Source of the DNA: an uncultured Pseudomonadales bacterium
GTDB lineage: Bacteria > Pseudomonadota > Gammaproteobacteria > Pseudomonadales > Pseudohongiellaceae
Length of the DNA: 64,000 nt
Direction: 5' to 3'
Assembly: GCA_943842505.1 (NCBI GenBank)
Contig: CALTDI010000004.1
Coordinates: 124,001 to 188,000, forward strand
Shown here: positions 35,458 to 45,657 of the stretch, one piece after another
Numbering within the stretch: position 1 is the first letter of the stretch
Layout: every line of letters starts with the position of its first letter
Translations under genes and position numbers: made by a program
The notes under the pieces: generated by a model
The model's input: the letters and a program-made list of their open reading frames with translations, nothing else
Told to the model about the DNA's origin: nothing
Databases searched by the model: none

Positions 35458-35984
35458 AGGATGTGACCAGATCGATAATTTCAATTAGTGTTACCGATCA
35501 AACTACCGAAATAGCAAACTCAATACCCTGATTCTCTATCACGACTCGCCGGATGCTTGTCCGATATTCTGAATCACAATTAATTCAAATTGAATCTCAC
35601 CTCGAGTAATCGATTATTTTCTTCAGGCGAGATTTAGTAGACATAACGAAAAAGTAGGACTATATTGCGGGAAAGTCGAAGCTGAAAACATTGTCGACCA
35701 AATAGATAAGCAAAAAACTACAGTCGACATACTAACTACCGATACTAATCACTAGCTAGCAGCGCAGAGAATTAGAAGCACAACAATCCCGCTGTACACT
35801 ATTTTCCAAATTTAAAACCCAAAATCTAATACCCAAAACCAAAAAACCAACCCCAAGCACCACCACTTTATCTATGACACTTAACTGTGCATGCCAATAA
35901 GCGTTTAGGCGGCTTGACTATAAGCACTATAACTACAGCCAACCCAGACTAGACACTCCCAACCACATAAGAAGACCCAAACAC
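35458..35984 (+). promoter_or_regulatory. Long rho leader with a G-free, C-rich rut-like tract
   Basis: A gap of 527 nt between trxA and rho with no coding frame. From 35795 to 35856 there is not one G (62 nt), and only one G occurs up to 35875; the tract is built of CCAAA, ACCC and CCACC elements. Such C-rich, G-poor, unstructured RNA is what Rho's primary site binds, and rho is autoregulated by leader attenuation in E. coli. A second A/C-rich patch precedes the ATG (35941-35984). Function inferred from composition and position. Confidence 0.6.
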
Positions 35985-37244
35985 ATGAACCTAACCGAAT
36001 TAAAACAAAAGCCAATCGCAGAACTTCAAGCTACTGCCCATGAAATGGGATTGGAAAATGTTTCTAGAACGCGCAAGCAAGACATCATCTTCGTCATACT
36101 AAAAAAGCACGCTAAGAATGGCGAAGATATTCACGGTGATGGTGTATTGGAAATTTTGCAGGATGGGTTTGGCTTCCTGCGCTCAGCAGACTCTTCTTAC
36201 CTGGCGGGCCCGGATGACATCTATGTCTCTCCGAGTCAGATACGACGCTTTAATCTTCGCACAGGCGACACGGTAGCTGGAAAGATTAGACCACCTAAGG
36301 ACGGCGAGCGTTATTTTGCGCTACTAAAGATTCATGAAATCAATTTTAGCAGCCCCGAAGAATCCAAAAATAAAATCCTTTTCGAAAACCTTACTCCACT
36401 CTTTCCAACCCAACGGCTCACTCTCGAAGTTGGTAACGGCAGCACCGAAGACTTAAGTGCCCGCGTTATCGATCTTTCTGCGCCCATCGGCAAAGGGCAA
36501 CGCGGACTTATCGTATCTCCGCCGAAGGCAGGTAAGACACTAATTCTGCAGAACATGGCGCAGTCAATTGCCAAGAACAACCCAGAGTGTAGACTCATCG
36601 TATTATTGATCGATGAACGTCCGGAAGAAGTAACAGAGATGCAACGCTCGGTACGCGGCGAAGTTGTTGCCAGTACGTTTGATGAGCCCCCGGCGCGCCA
36701 CGTGCAAGTTGCCGAGATGGTTATCGAGAAAGCAAAGCGCCTGGTTGAACACAAAGAAGACGTGATCATTCTTTTGGACTCGATCACGCGACTCGCACGA
36801 GCCTACAACACAATCATTCCTTCTTCAGGCAAAGTACTAACTGGTGGTGTCGACGCGCATGCGCTGGAACGACCAAAGCGTTTCTTTGGTGCAGCGCGTA
36901 ATCTGGAAGAAGGTGGAAGCCTGACTATTATAGCGACCGCATTGATCGAAACCGGCTCGAAGATGGACGAGGTGATCTATGAAGAATTTAAGGGTACGGG
37001 CAATATGGAACTGCATCTCGACAGAAAGATCGCCGAGAAGCGTGTCTACCCCGCTATCAATGTTCGTCGATCCGGCACACGCCGTGAAGAATTGCTAACC
37101 TCGGAAGAAGAATTGCAACGCATGTGGATTCTGCGCAAGCTACTAAGCTCGATGGAAGATGTACAGGCGACAGAATTCATTCTCGATAAGTTGAAAGAAA
37201 CCAAAACTAACGAAGAGTTTTTCAATTCGATGAAAAGAAAGTAG
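35985..37244 (+). CDS. rho: Transcription termination factor Rho
   Basis: Hexameric RNA-dependent ATPase, 419 aa, normal length. N-terminal Rho domain ([40 protein letters not shown]), cold-shock-like RNA-binding domain ([15 protein letters not shown]), Walker A PPKAGKTL, Walker [18 protein letters not shown]-loop/R-loop [25 protein letters not shown], and Arg finger region further on. Weak AAGAAG ahead of the ATG. Probably autoregulated through the leader described separately. Confidence 0.98.
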   Translation: MNLTELKQKPIAELQATAHEMGLENVSRTRKQDIIFVILKKHAKNGEDIHGDGVLEILQDGFGFLRSADSSYLAGPDDIYVSPSQIRRFNLRTGDTVAGKIRPPKDGERYFALLKIHEINFSSPEESKNKILFENLTPLFPTQRLTLEVGNGSTEDLSARVIDLSAPIGKGQRGLIVSPPKAGKTLILQNMAQSIAKNNPECRLIVLLIDERPEEVTEMQRSVRGEVVASTFDEPPARHVQVAEMVIEKAKRLVEHKEDVIILLDSITRLARAYNTIIPSSGKVLTGGVDAHALERPKRFFGAARNLEEGGSLTIIATALIETGSKMDEVIYEEFKGTGNMELHLDRKIAEKRVYPAINVRRSGTRREELLTSEEELQRMWILRKLLSSMEDVQATEFILDKLKETKTNEEFFNSMKRK

Positions 37245-37322
37245 TTCACTGTTAAAACTAGAACGAAATCGTTTCTACCAGACTCTATAGCTTAACTCCC
37301 ACAGCTACGTAAGCGGCCAGCC

Positions 37323-38801
37323 ATGTCATTCAGAGATTTGCGCGACTTCATCGAACTTCTTGAGAAAGAAGGCGAACTCAAGCGAATCACTATGGAAGTA
37401 GATCCTTATCTGGAAGTTACCGAGATAAGCGATCGAACTCTGCGAAGCAATGGTCCCGCCCTGCTTTTCGAGAACCCTAAAGGCTCCAACATCCCCCTGC
37501 TTGCCAATTTATTTGGCAATACCCGACGCATTGCATTGGCCATGGGCCAGGAAGACATCGATGGTCTGCGGGACGTTGGCAAGCTTCTCGCCTTTCTAAA
37601 AGAACCCGAACCACCGAAAGGCTGGAAAGACCTTTGGGAAACACTGCCAAGTTACAAGAGCGTTTTGAACATGCCGGCGAACGTGAAGAAGTCGGCGCCG
37701 TGCCAGGAAGTAATTATCGAAGGCGACGATGTCGATCTTGGCTTTCTGCCTATTCAGACTTGCTGGCCGGGTGATGCGGCACCGTTAGTGACATGGCCGC
37801 TGGTCATCACTAAGGGCCCCGAGAAAGAACGTCAGAACCTCGGTATCTACCGCATGCAACTGCTTGGCAAGAACAAGCTAATCATGCGCTGGTTATCCCA
37901 TCGTGGTGGCGCCCTGGACTTCAGAGAATGGCAGCAGGCTCATCCCGGCGAGGCATTTCCGATTTCCATAGCGATAGGCGCCGACCCTGCCACCATACTG
38001 GCTACGGTTACTCCTGTCCCCGACACGCTCTCCGAATATGCCTTCGCCGGATTACTGCGCGGCAGCAAGACCGACGTGGTGAAGTCGCGTACGAATGACC
38101 TACAGGTGCCGGCTAGCGCCGAGTTTGTTTTAGAGGGCGTCATAGAGCCGGGCGAGATGGCCGACGAGGGACCTTATGGCGACCACACCGGTTATTACAA
38201 CGAAGTCGAAAAATTTCCTGTGTTCACGGTGACCTGCCTTACACATCGTAAAAATCCCATTTATCACAGCACCTATACGGGTCGGCCACCCGACGAGCCG
38301 GCAATGTTAGGTGTAGCGCTGAACGAAGTGTTCGTTCCACTTCTGCAGAAACAATATCCTGAGATAGTCGACTTCTATCTGCCGCCGGAAGGCTGCTCCT
38401 ATCGACTCGCCGTGGTCAGCATAAAGAAACAATACCCGGGTCACGCAAAGCGCGTAATGATGGGCGTGTGGTCATTCCTGAGACAGTTCATGTATACGAA
38501 GTTTGTCATCGTGGTTGATGATGATGTGAATATACGAAGCTGGGACGATGTCATCTGGGCAATTACAACGCGAATGGATCCGGCCAGAGATACAGTGCTT
38601 ATAGAAAATACACCGATAGACTATCTCGATTTTGCATCTCCCGTGTCAGGCTTAGGCTCGAAGATGGGAATGGACGCAACGAATAAGATGGAAGGTGAGA
38701 CGCAACGCACATGGGGCGACACCATTAGCATGAGCGATGAAGTTAAGGCCCGCGTCGATCAGATGTGGGAAGAGCTTGGCATCGACAGAAATAAAAGCTA
38801 A
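37323..38801 (+). CDS. ubiD: 4-hydroxy-3-polyprenylbenzoate decarboxylase
   Basis: Prenylated-FMN-dependent decarboxylase of ubiquinone synthesis, 492 aa as expected. Blocks: [64 protein letters not shown] segment, [27 protein letters not shown] with catalytic Glu/Glu/Arg residues, and [13 protein letters not shown]. Lies 78 nt after rho; rho-ubiD is a common neighbour pair. The cofactor is made by UbiX, not present here. Confidence 0.96.
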   Translation: MSFRDLRDFIELLEKEGELKRITMEVDPYLEVTEISDRTLRSNGPALLFENPKGSNIPLLANLFGNTRRIALAMGQEDIDGLRDVGKLLAFLKEPEPPKGWKDLWETLPSYKSVLNMPANVKKSAPCQEVIIEGDDVDLGFLPIQTCWPGDAAPLVTWPLVITKGPEKERQNLGIYRMQLLGKNKLIMRWLSHRGGALDFREWQQAHPGEAFPISIAIGADPATILATVTPVPDTLSEYAFAGLLRGSKTDVVKSRTNDLQVPASAEFVLEGVIEPGEMADEGPYGDHTGYYNEVEKFPVFTVTCLTHRKNPIYHSTYTGRPPDEPAMLGVALNEVFVPLLQKQYPEIVDFYLPPEGCSYRLAVVSIKKQYPGHAKRVMMGVWSFLRQFMYTKFVIVVDDDVNIRSWDDVIWAITTRMDPARDTVLIENTPIDYLDFASPVSGLGSKMGMDATNKMEGETQRTWGDTISMSDEVKARVDQMWEELGIDRNKS

Positions 38802-39039
38802 CACCAACGCTACTTTCCAGAGAAAGTGCCTTTAGCGAAAACTGTGCCGCTCTAGGTACAATGATTACCCTTTTATTGCAATGCTGTATTTCCGATTCGC
38901 ATATTTGTTCAGAACGGACGCGATACAGCTTCTTGGGCGTCTACCTTCCAACAAAGGCTATCGCGAAGATTGGCGAAACACCGACGAATTGAGTACTATT
39001 TCCATACAACAGAATATCTTCATCAGGGAATTCTTTAGA

Positions 39040-39480
39040 ATGAAAATAAAAATCATCAGCCAACTTGTCTTGAACACTACGTTACTGTTCTCGCTGCTTT
39101 TCACACTGACTGCACAAGGCGCAGAGGAAGTGATCAATCTGGAGAACACAAACTGGCAACTGCGAAATATGAAAGTGCTAGGTGGCTTTTTGTTTACACC
39201 TGATGACCCGAGCAAGTATCGGCTCAATTTCCGTAGCGACAATCGTCTCACCGGCACGTCGGACTGTAACACCATCACCGGTAACTATTTTCAGGAAGAA
39301 ACAGGCTTTCGCTTCGACCCCTTCGTATCTACCCGAAAACTATGCCCACCGGGGTCGCTGCACAACAATCTGGTATTGATACTAAAAGATATTAACGCGA
39401 TCGAGTTCCGCGATGGCTATATGTATATGACTAATGGCTATCAGGGTGTGGAGTTAGAGTTCGAAGCTAGAGGCTTCTAG
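39040..39480 (+). CDS. META/HslJ-like domain protein, secreted
   Basis: A 146-aa exported protein. ATG 39040 is chosen because a signal peptide follows (MKIKIISQLVLNTTLLFSLLFTLTAQGAE); the frame is open upstream to 38881 but without signal logic. The mature part has the META-domain pattern NTNWQL, then RLNFRSDNRLTGTSDCNTITGNYF and a pair of Cys around 96 and 119. Related HslJ is a heat-inducible lipoprotein linked to antibiotic tolerance; the function here is unknown. Overlaps the 3' end of the convergent small membrane gene by 14 nt. Confidence 0.8.
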   Translation: MKIKIISQLVLNTTLLFSLLFTLTAQGAEEVINLENTNWQLRNMKVLGGFLFTPDDPSKYRLNFRSDNRLTGTSDCNTITGNYFQEETGFRFDPFVSTRKLCPPGSLHNNLVLILKDINAIEFRDGYMYMTNGYQGVELEFEARGF

Positions 39481-39682
39481 AAGCCTGCGACTCGTCATGA
39501 ACATAGCATCGCCCAATATAGCCATGAATTAGCGGATAGTTGATTAACCAAAAAATAAGATACCCCGCTAGCAAGTACAGGCCATCTTTCTGACTGATCA
39601 TTAGCACGATGCTGATCGTCAGAATAATTCCGCCAAACAGCTGACCGGCGATACGCAGTTTTCTAAATTCAGATTGGTTCAT
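39467..39682 (-). CDS. Small two-helix membrane protein
   Basis: A 71-aa protein; GGAGAAG precedes ATG 39682, so the longer frame to 39748 is rejected. MNQSEFRKLRIAG leads into two hydrophobic helices (LFGGIILTISIVLMIS and GLYLLAGYLIFWLINYPLI) and a short polar tail. No family recognised. Convergent with the META-domain gene. Confidence 0.65.
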   Translation of the reverse strand: MNQSEFRKLRIAGQLFGGIILTISIVLMISQKDGLYLLAGYLIFWLINYPLIHGYIGRCYVHDESQASRSL

Positions 39683-39810
39683 ATTTTTCTCTTCTCCTAA
39701 AATAGCCCCATCACAGATTCTTAACTGCGTTTCGCACAATCGGTCCAACCCCTACATCTTGCAACGATAGCACCGATTGGCTGACCCTTCTTCGAATCGA
39801 TAATCATCTG

Positions 39811-40461
39811 CTAGCTTGTAGCCATTGCCAATTTTCCCTCGCGCCAGCGTATCCAGTACTGTGCAATCGCGAGATTGAATATCCAGGAGAGCCAATACAC
39901 TACTTGAAACTGCGTAACCTCATCAAATAATGCGGCTAGTACCGGGTTCATCAACCTTAGCGTCACCGCAGTATAGGTTAATGCAAAGCTGCGTATCATC
40001 CAGGCACGATGAGCCTGGATATTGCCGTTGCGTGCGTGCATCACAGCCACTAGAGTGAAAGACCACCACAGAGTAGACAGTATACCCAATCCCAGCATAC
40101 TGATGAGTCCACCAAAGGCATGCCATGCCATATAGTAGCCACCTATGCTGGCGAGCATGATTGCCACAAAATAGACGCGGCCTAAGTATCTATGCAGAAT
40201 TCGATTCCTGCGATAGATCATAAACTGAAATGGCGAGATCAGAAGCGCTATGCCACCTCCAACAACATGCACAGTAATAAGCGTCATCGACATGCTCAAA
40301 TAGCGTTGATGAAACTCGTCAGGAATCGATGGCAACAGCAGCGGGAACGCAATGCCATAAGCTGCGATGGCTACGGCCAGAAAGGTCCCAAGAGCGAACA
40401 GGCTCAATGTCGTATATTTTTGTCGAGGTGGCCGAATCAATCCGGCTGAAATTTCAATCAT
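39811..40461 (-). CDS. DUF2306 family membrane protein
   Basis: A 216-aa integral membrane protein with about six to seven helices. Family markers are LLISPFQFM followed by HRYLGRVYFVAIMLASIGGYYMAWHAFGG, and later HRAWMIRSFALTYTAVTLR, in which conserved His and Arg residues could bind haem or quinone. Function uncharacterised. Upstream of and separate from the frameshifted AraC-type gene on the same strand; the two could be functionally linked regulator and target. Confidence 0.85.
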   Translation of the reverse strand: MIEISAGLIRPPRQKYTTLSLFALGTFLAVAIAAYGIAFPLLLPSIPDEFHQRYLSMSMTLITVHVVGGGIALLISPFQFMIYRRNRILHRYLGRVYFVAIMLASIGGYYMAWHAFGGLISMLGLGILSTLWWSFTLVAVMHARNGNIQAHRAWMIRSFALTYTAVTLRLMNPVLAALFDEVTQFQVVYWLSWIFNLAIAQYWIRWREGKLAMATS

Positions 40462-40598
40462 GGTGACTCCTTATAAAATAGGTTGTGGTTCACTTCGATG
40501 CCAGGAAGTGAACATGAGCCTATTTCAACAAGGAATCGGGCCGGCGGCGTCTAACTCGTGCAAATTGGACGTACAGTTCGGCCGGATTGGACGGTTCT

Positions 40599-40646
40599 GG
40601 CCTAGGTAGTGGCTTAGGTAGGAGCTTAGGGAGCGGCCTAGGGAGT
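40599..40646. repeat. Four degenerate 12-bp tandem repeats
   Basis: Units GGCCTAGGTAGT, GGCTTAGGTAGG, AGCTTAGGGAGC and GGCCTAGGGAGT lie head to tail, immediately downstream of the AraC-type gene. They contain CCTAGG/CTTAGG cores. A minisatellite of this type can slip and is near the frameshift. Confidence 0.85.
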
Positions 40647-40651
40647 AGCTG

Positions 40652-41766
40652 CTATTCTCTGTTCTTCTCTCGGTATTGCGAGGGCGTTAAACCGGTGTGT
40701 TTCTTAAACACCGAATTAAAGGTGCTCTTAGAAGAGAATCCAGAATTCAGCCCAGATCGAGCAGCTTGATGTCTCGATCTTCCTTGAGCCGCCCACAGAC
40801 AAACTCAATGCGGAAATTATTCACGAAGTTGTAGAAATTCTGGCCCTCCTCCTGGTTCAGTACTTCGGATAAATGATGGGTGCTGACGCCGACAGCTTCG
40901 GCCAGCCCGCGCAAAGATAAGTCATTATCCAGAAATGCCTGCTCAGACTTCATATAGTGAACAACTGACTGTAGCAAACTAACGCGGGTACTCTCATCCA
41001 ATGCACCAGTTAGTTTTGGATCGCCGCCTGGGCCGGATACCAATGAATCTTTCTGTGCCAGATCGGCGATCTTGAATAGTTTGGGGTTGCGCCACTGGGC
41101 CATACCGATGCCGTAGATCAGCACTACTATCAACAGATCCCCGGCAACGAACAGAATAATATTGTCACTCATAAATCCCGACGCTGTCTTAATGCTCCAT
41201 ATAATCAGGTTAAAGCCTTGCACGATCCACAGCCAGTCGAAGATATCCGGATTGAAGCTCGCATAATTATTCTGAGCCCGCCTCTGATAGCGCCAGAGGA
41301 AATGAGCGGTATAGCCCATGTAGGCAAAGGCCTGTAGGTACATATAGGTCGAGGCTAGCAGGAAGCGCACAGACAGTGTCTCAGCGCCGGTTGTGGAGGC
41401 CTGTAATATTAAGTCTGGCGCAAATATGAGGTCAACATTGAGAATATAACAGCTGAAAAAAGGTATGAAGTGCAGTAGGTCCGTCGACTGAAACCCGTCA
41501 TCGAGAACAGAATGACGGCAATACAAGTAGAGTAGCGCACCATAGCTGGCGGGAAAAAAACCGGTCATGCCGAGCAATAAACCGTAGGATCCAATTTCTT
41601 CGCTCTGAATAACCAGCACCGTCATCAGCCCTATGGCCAGAAAGGCACACCAGATACCCAAGACACGACTGGCATGGCTAACAGCTGGCGTAAAAAGCAG
41701 CAAAGCAGAAAGCAGGAAGCCCTGAAACGTACCGATGACATACAGGTATTGCAGAAAAGTAGGCAT
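40652..41766 (-). pseudogene. AraC-family regulator with N-terminal membrane domain, one-base frameshift in the HTH
   Basis: The 339-aa open frame has about seven hydrophobic helices and then an AraC HTH: SLRGLAEAVGVSTHHLSEVLNQEEGQNFYNFVNNFRIEFVCGRL up to IKLLDLG, where it meets TGA at 40747. In the next frame the domain continues without a break: LNSGFSSKSTFNSVFKKHTGLTPSQYREKNRE, ending at TAG 40652. Restoring one base (for example C in CTGGCGCTG, now CTGGGCTG, near 40751) gives a complete 371-residue protein. The second helix-turn-helix is therefore lost as sequenced. Either a real mutation or a base-call error. Related regulators are membrane-bound sensors acting on neighbouring genes. Confidence 0.85.
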
Positions 41767-41897
41767 AGGGCTCTAAGTCAAAGACCGGATTTGCGATATC
41801 GAAATAGTAACCCATGACCGCCCATAGTGCATGAGGCCTTTAGCCAGACCCGGCTCCGCTCGGTTGACGGGTATCCACAGCCAGTTCTCTCGACCCC

Positions 41898-42191
41898 CTA
41901 AACCATCTGAACCCAGGCCCTGATGGCGTTCAGATACACAAACTCGCTGCCAATGGATGCCACCGCTCTCACGTTCCCGTCCTCAGGGACGTCATAGTCC
42001 TCCAAACCTTCCAGAGCCAGGGCATTATGCATTGGAGGTTTATCCTGACGCGCGATGAGAGCAGCATTAAGATGCAGTTCTTCGGCACTCCAGAGCATGC
42101 CATCGCGCTCTACAGGAGACGCTCCCTCATAGTCGGCGGACAGAAACACCGCCGAAGTACCAGCCATCTTCTTATAATTCTGGGCAAACAT
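41898..42191 (-). CDS. Small hypothetical protein
   Basis: A 97-aa open frame beginning MFAQNYKKMAGTSAVFLSADYEGASPVERDG and ending LNAIRAWVQMV. It has no signal peptide, membrane helix or motif I know, and is acidic. Ribosome site weak. The gap on both sides (130 and 180 nt) holds nothing else recognisable. It may be real but could also be chance. Confidence 0.4.
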   Translation of the reverse strand: MFAQNYKKMAGTSAVFLSADYEGASPVERDGMLWSAEELHLNAALIARQDKPPMHNALALEGLEDYDVPEDGNVRAVASIGSEFVYLNAIRAWVQMV

Positions 42192-42372
42192 AGCTTGACG
42201 ATCCAGTAGTTGGAAAGAGTCGACTATAAGGAAATTTAATCGCAGAGACCTTGCTCTACATCAAGCCGATTGAAGAAAGAAATCTCGCAGCGGCAACCAG
42301 AAAGACTTAAACAAGAGGGGCTTAAAAAAGAAGGGCTAGACGAAAGAAGAGTTAACCGGGAGGATTGACAAC

Positions 42373-43635
42373 TTAGTCTTTCTTAACTACAGCCGGAGCC
42401 GGCAGAGGCAACAACGGCAGCTCCGCCCCAATCGCCGCCACGAACTTCGCCTGATGCATATCGCTTGCCTGAGTCTCGCCAAGATGTTTCAACAGACGTG
42501 CCAATTCACCATGGGCTGCGGCGATTGGGGCGACCTCGATACTTGTCTCGAAGTACTCTCTAGCTTTACCCCATAGCTCATTACGCATAGCGAGCCTGCC
42601 TAGTGACAGCAGGAGATGGGCATTCCCGGGGCGGGCCTGCAGCCAACCCTCGGCGATTAACAGGTGCTTGTGACTATTGCCGAAATCGATCTCGCCATAG
42701 CGTGCAACGAGAAGGTCGCTCCAGGCGTTGTTGAGCACTGCCTCGATAACCTTGGCGGCGAGGTCTGCACGCTTTAGTTTAAGGAGTATATCGGCATAGT
42801 GTTTTACGATTCGCTCGTCCTGCTTGTAGTTCGCAGGCCCCTTCTTCCAGGCCTTTTCCAACTGCAGAGCTATCTCGTCATCGCTGAAGTCCGCGCGGCG
42901 ACTACTCATAGCGTAGAGGTTTTCCATAAAGATACGAACACGAATACTCTCAGCCTCATCGCCATCGATGACTTCATTCTTCTCAAGAGACGGCAGTAGT
43001 CTTTCTAACTGCTCCCAGTCTTCAAGCTTCAGATACACTTCCTTTAGAAGTTGTAGCAGGGAATGATCGTTGAGAGAAGTTGCCTTCATCTGTTGCAGCA
43101 CCGCTACGCACTGTTCCAGTTGATTCGACTTGAACAATAACTGCGCCTTCAATGAGTTAATCGTTGAACGTGCCGACGGGTATTCGCTCTCGGCTTTCTC
43201 CAAAGATTGCATCCAGGCATTCTTGTCACCACGCTCATGGGCAGCATAGGCAGCGGCTAAATAATTGACTACCGTTGCGTCTGGGTCTTTCATTCCCTTG
43301 GTTAGCAGCTTATAGCTGGAATCCCAATTGCCGCGGGTGAAGTAAAGCAGACCCTCGACAGTTTTGCTCCGGCTCTTGGCTTTCAGCTTGTCTTTGTAAT
43401 TGCGGCCGAAGCGGATCAGATACCATGGGTTTATCCAGCGAAACACCATAAGGATTAACTTAATAAGCAGATACAGTATTGCGATCGTAACTAGCAGTGC
43501 GAATAAGCTAGTCTCAAATGTAGAACTGCCGAAGGCAATCAACAAATAGCCGGGGTCACCCGGAAAACCAAGATAGAGGCTGACGAATAACGCCAGCACG
43601 ATCGCCAGAAGACTATATATATAGAGCTTAATCAT
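42373..43635 (-). CDS. hemY: Haem biosynthesis-associated TPR membrane protein
   Basis: A 420-aa inner-membrane protein of the gammaproteobacterial HemY family (not protoporphyrinogen oxidase). Two N-terminal helices (residues 3-22 and 40-63, with FGSSTFETSLFALLVTIAILYLL between), then the family marker LLYFTRGNWDSSYKLLTKG and several TPR-like helical pairs, for example LLIAEGWLQARPGNAHLLLSLGRLAMRNELWGKAREYFE. It is the last gene of hemC-hemD-hemX-hemY, 9 nt after hemX. Thought to scaffold tetrapyrrole enzymes, precise role unsettled. Confidence 0.93.
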   Translation of the reverse strand: MIKLYIYSLLAIVLALFVSLYLGFPGDPGYLLIAFGSSTFETSLFALLVTIAILYLLIKLILMVFRWINPWYLIRFGRNYKDKLKAKSRSKTVEGLLYFTRGNWDSSYKLLTKGMKDPDATVVNYLAAAYAAHERGDKNAWMQSLEKAESEYPSARSTINSLKAQLLFKSNQLEQCVAVLQQMKATSLNDHSLLQLLKEVYLKLEDWEQLERLLPSLEKNEVIDGDEAESIRVRIFMENLYAMSSRRADFSDDEIALQLEKAWKKGPANYKQDERIVKHYADILLKLKRADLAAKVIEAVLNNAWSDLLVARYGEIDFGNSHKHLLIAEGWLQARPGNAHLLLSLGRLAMRNELWGKAREYFETSIEVAPIAAAHGELARLLKHLGETQASDMHQAKFVAAIGAELPLLPLPAPAVVKKD

Positions 43636-43643
43636 GAGTTGCT

Positions 43644-44759
43644 CTAACGCTCGCTTGCGGTGAGCTGGTTAATCAGGGACAACGACTGGCTCAAGCCCGG
43701 CAGGATTGGATTAATGTCGTAGCCGCCTAGCTGGCTAAGCGATGCTGCTATCGCCCTGCCCTGTTCCGAGTCTGTTACGGCATAGCGCTGAAACCAATCC
43801 TGGCTCTTTGCCACAGCCTGTTGATAGAGCGCATTATCACGCATCAGCAGTGCGAGTTGCGCTTGCTCCAACATAAGTCTCAAGTTTTGTTTAATGAGTT
43901 CATCCTGACCCGGTGCTAGCATAGCCTGCGGAGTTTCTTCCCACTTGCGCCAAACGAAAACAGAGCTAAGAAATTCCAGACTGGATTCGAGGTAGCCGTT
44001 TGTATCGGCACCAAAGGTTAAGGGTTGCGATTCTGCATTGCGACGGTTCTCGAAATCTGTGCGCATTGAATTCAGCAGGTCGATGCCCTGCATCTCGGCG
44101 AGAAGATTATCCAATTGCAGGTAGACGCCCTCTCTATCAAGTCCCTCGATATTTCGCAGCTGTTGCAGTTCAGTAGCAATGGCCTGACGAACAGCAAACA
44201 CACTAGCACTACCGGAATCCAATAGCGCCTGATCGGCACGCTGCAATTGCGCAGCAGCAGTTGCCACGTCGCCCTCTAACTGTAGTTTCTGGCTAGCGAT
44301 GCCTATGAGATATTCGGCCTCGAGTATCTTCCATTCCCTGTCGGTTTCGTTCGTCGATCTGAGTTGTTGTGCCTGTAGGTCGGCAAGCTGAGTCGTAAGC
44401 CGATCGACTTCTTGTATCAGAGTCGATTCGAGCTCTAATAATGCCGAGTCATCGAATTCAGTCGGCTCGGGGGTCCGTAATTGGTTCTGCTCAAGCTCTC
44501 TAATGAGGGCCGCTTGCTGTTCCAGATTCTGTGTGAGTTGCTGATTGTCCACGGTCATCTGTGCCAGCTGAGATTGCACAGATATTTGTTGATAGGCTAG
44601 AAGCAGAACGCCGGCGATTATAGGTAACAGTATGACGAGTACGACGACGAAACGACGTCGAGCCGTCTGTTGCTTGCGCGAGATTCGGCTGCTGGCCTTG
44701 GCCGAATTACTCTTGGAGATTTCGTCTAAGATTTTGGGTGTTTCTGCCTGCTCTGTCAC
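43644..44759 (-). CDS. hemX: HemX, uroporphyrinogen-III C-methyltransferase-like membrane protein
   Basis: A 371-aa protein with one membrane helix at residues 34-55 (FVVVLVILLPIIAGVLLLAYQQI) followed by a long coiled coil (QLAQMTVDNQQLTQNLEQQAALIRELEQNQ) and a helical periplasmic domain (SNETDREWKILEAEYLIGIASQKLQLEGDVATAAAQLQRAD). No methyltransferase motif is present; the family name is historical. Third gene of the hem operon. Function unresolved, likely structural with HemY. Confidence 0.93.
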   Translation of the reverse strand: MTEQAETPKILDEISKSNSAKASSRISRKQQTARRRFVVVLVILLPIIAGVLLLAYQQISVQSQLAQMTVDNQQLTQNLEQQAALIRELEQNQLRTPEPTEFDDSALLELESTLIQEVDRLTTQLADLQAQQLRSTNETDREWKILEAEYLIGIASQKLQLEGDVATAAAQLQRADQALLDSGSASVFAVRQAIATELQQLRNIEGLDREGVYLQLDNLLAEMQGIDLLNSMRTDFENRRNAESQPLTFGADTNGYLESSLEFLSSVFVWRKWEETPQAMLAPGQDELIKQNLRLMLEQAQLALLMRDNALYQQAVAKSQDWFQRYAVTDSEQGRAIAASLSQLGGYDINPILPGLSQSLSLINQLTASER

Positions 44760-44795
44760 TTTACCGCCTTCTGAGTCGTGAACTAGATTCTAAGC

Positions 44796-45614
44796 TTACT
44801 CTTGATTTGCACCGAGTTCACGCAGCGCCGCTACAAAACTGGCCGGATCTGCACCGGATGCGTTATACACTCGCGTGTAGCCAGCCTCCATCGCCTGCTG
44901 CGCCACTCTCTGCGAGGGGGTTAGTAGACTAAGCTGCTGCATGATTTCTCTGTTGTCGACACGGCCGTCTTCCTGGCGCCCTTTATCGATTAATAGTGCT
45001 GTGAGTCTATCTAAAGATTCGCTGCTTGTAACGGTGAGTATATTCACGCCTGCCGCCCTCAAGGCCTGACAAAAATCTGCGCTCTCATAAATCACTGGCT
45101 TGCGGCTATAGGCCTCCAGATAGTCTACCGTTGCGCCTCTGTGCCTGAGCGTCTCGGCTAGTAATTCTCTGCCGCCCTGCCCCCGCACTATGCCTATCTT
45201 CCTGTCTGCCACATCTTGCAGTTGTGGCAGTGCAAGAATGTCTTCGCTGGTCATACCGGTGCTCGGCTGAATGACCTCACAGCCAAATGCGCTGCCAGCC
45301 GCTTTCGCTGTGCTCGGGCCTACCGCGATTACATCGATTCCTGCAGGAAACTGCGGCCAGTAATTGTTGATAGCTTCCCCACCAAACGTAACCGCGTTAT
45401 TGCTAACGAAGATGAGCGCACTATAGCTATCCAGCTGCATCACTTTATCTTTGAGGTCTTGCAGTGCTGCAGGTTCGGCTATCGGGGCAATTTCGATCAA
45501 TGGCAGTGACAGAACACGGCCGCCCGCATCCTCGACTGCCTGCTGCAGGACCTGCTGTTGATTGGAAGGCCGTGTGATGAGAACTGTCAATCCAGATAGA
45601 GAATCAGAGTTCAT
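44796..45614 (-). CDS. hemD: Uroporphyrinogen-III synthase
   Basis: A 272-aa two-lobed enzyme that cyclises hydroxymethylbilane with ring D inversion. Low sequence conservation is normal; here the start TVLITRPSNQQQ, LIFVSNNAVTF, IDVIAVGPSTAKA, GIVRGQGGRELLAETLRHRGATVDYLEAYSRKP and ILTVTSSESLDRL are recognisable. Located 43 nt after hemC and 36 nt before hemX. Confidence 0.93.
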   Translation of the reverse strand: MNSDSLSGLTVLITRPSNQQQVLQQAVEDAGGRVLSLPLIEIAPIAEPAALQDLKDKVMQLDSYSALIFVSNNAVTFGGEAINNYWPQFPAGIDVIAVGPSTAKAAGSAFGCEVIQPSTGMTSEDILALPQLQDVADRKIGIVRGQGGRELLAETLRHRGATVDYLEAYSRKPVIYESADFCQALRAAGVNILTVTSSESLDRLTALLIDKGRQEDGRVDNREIMQQLSLLTPSQRVAQQAMEAGYTRVYNASGADPASFVAALRELGANQE

Positions 45615-45657
45615 GAATTAACCTGTTTGATCTGGTTGATTCCGCGGTCATCTGCGC

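Noticed and set aside
38812..38827. Hairpin after ubiD (ACTTTC-CAGA-GAAAGT)
   Set aside because: Only 6 A/T-rich pairs and no following T tract; too weak to call a terminator.
40587..40769. Plus-strand Gly/Leu/Ser-rich peptide across the 12-bp repeats
   Set aside because: The repetitive peptide is a by-product of the minisatellite; the region belongs to the AraC-type gene on the other strand.
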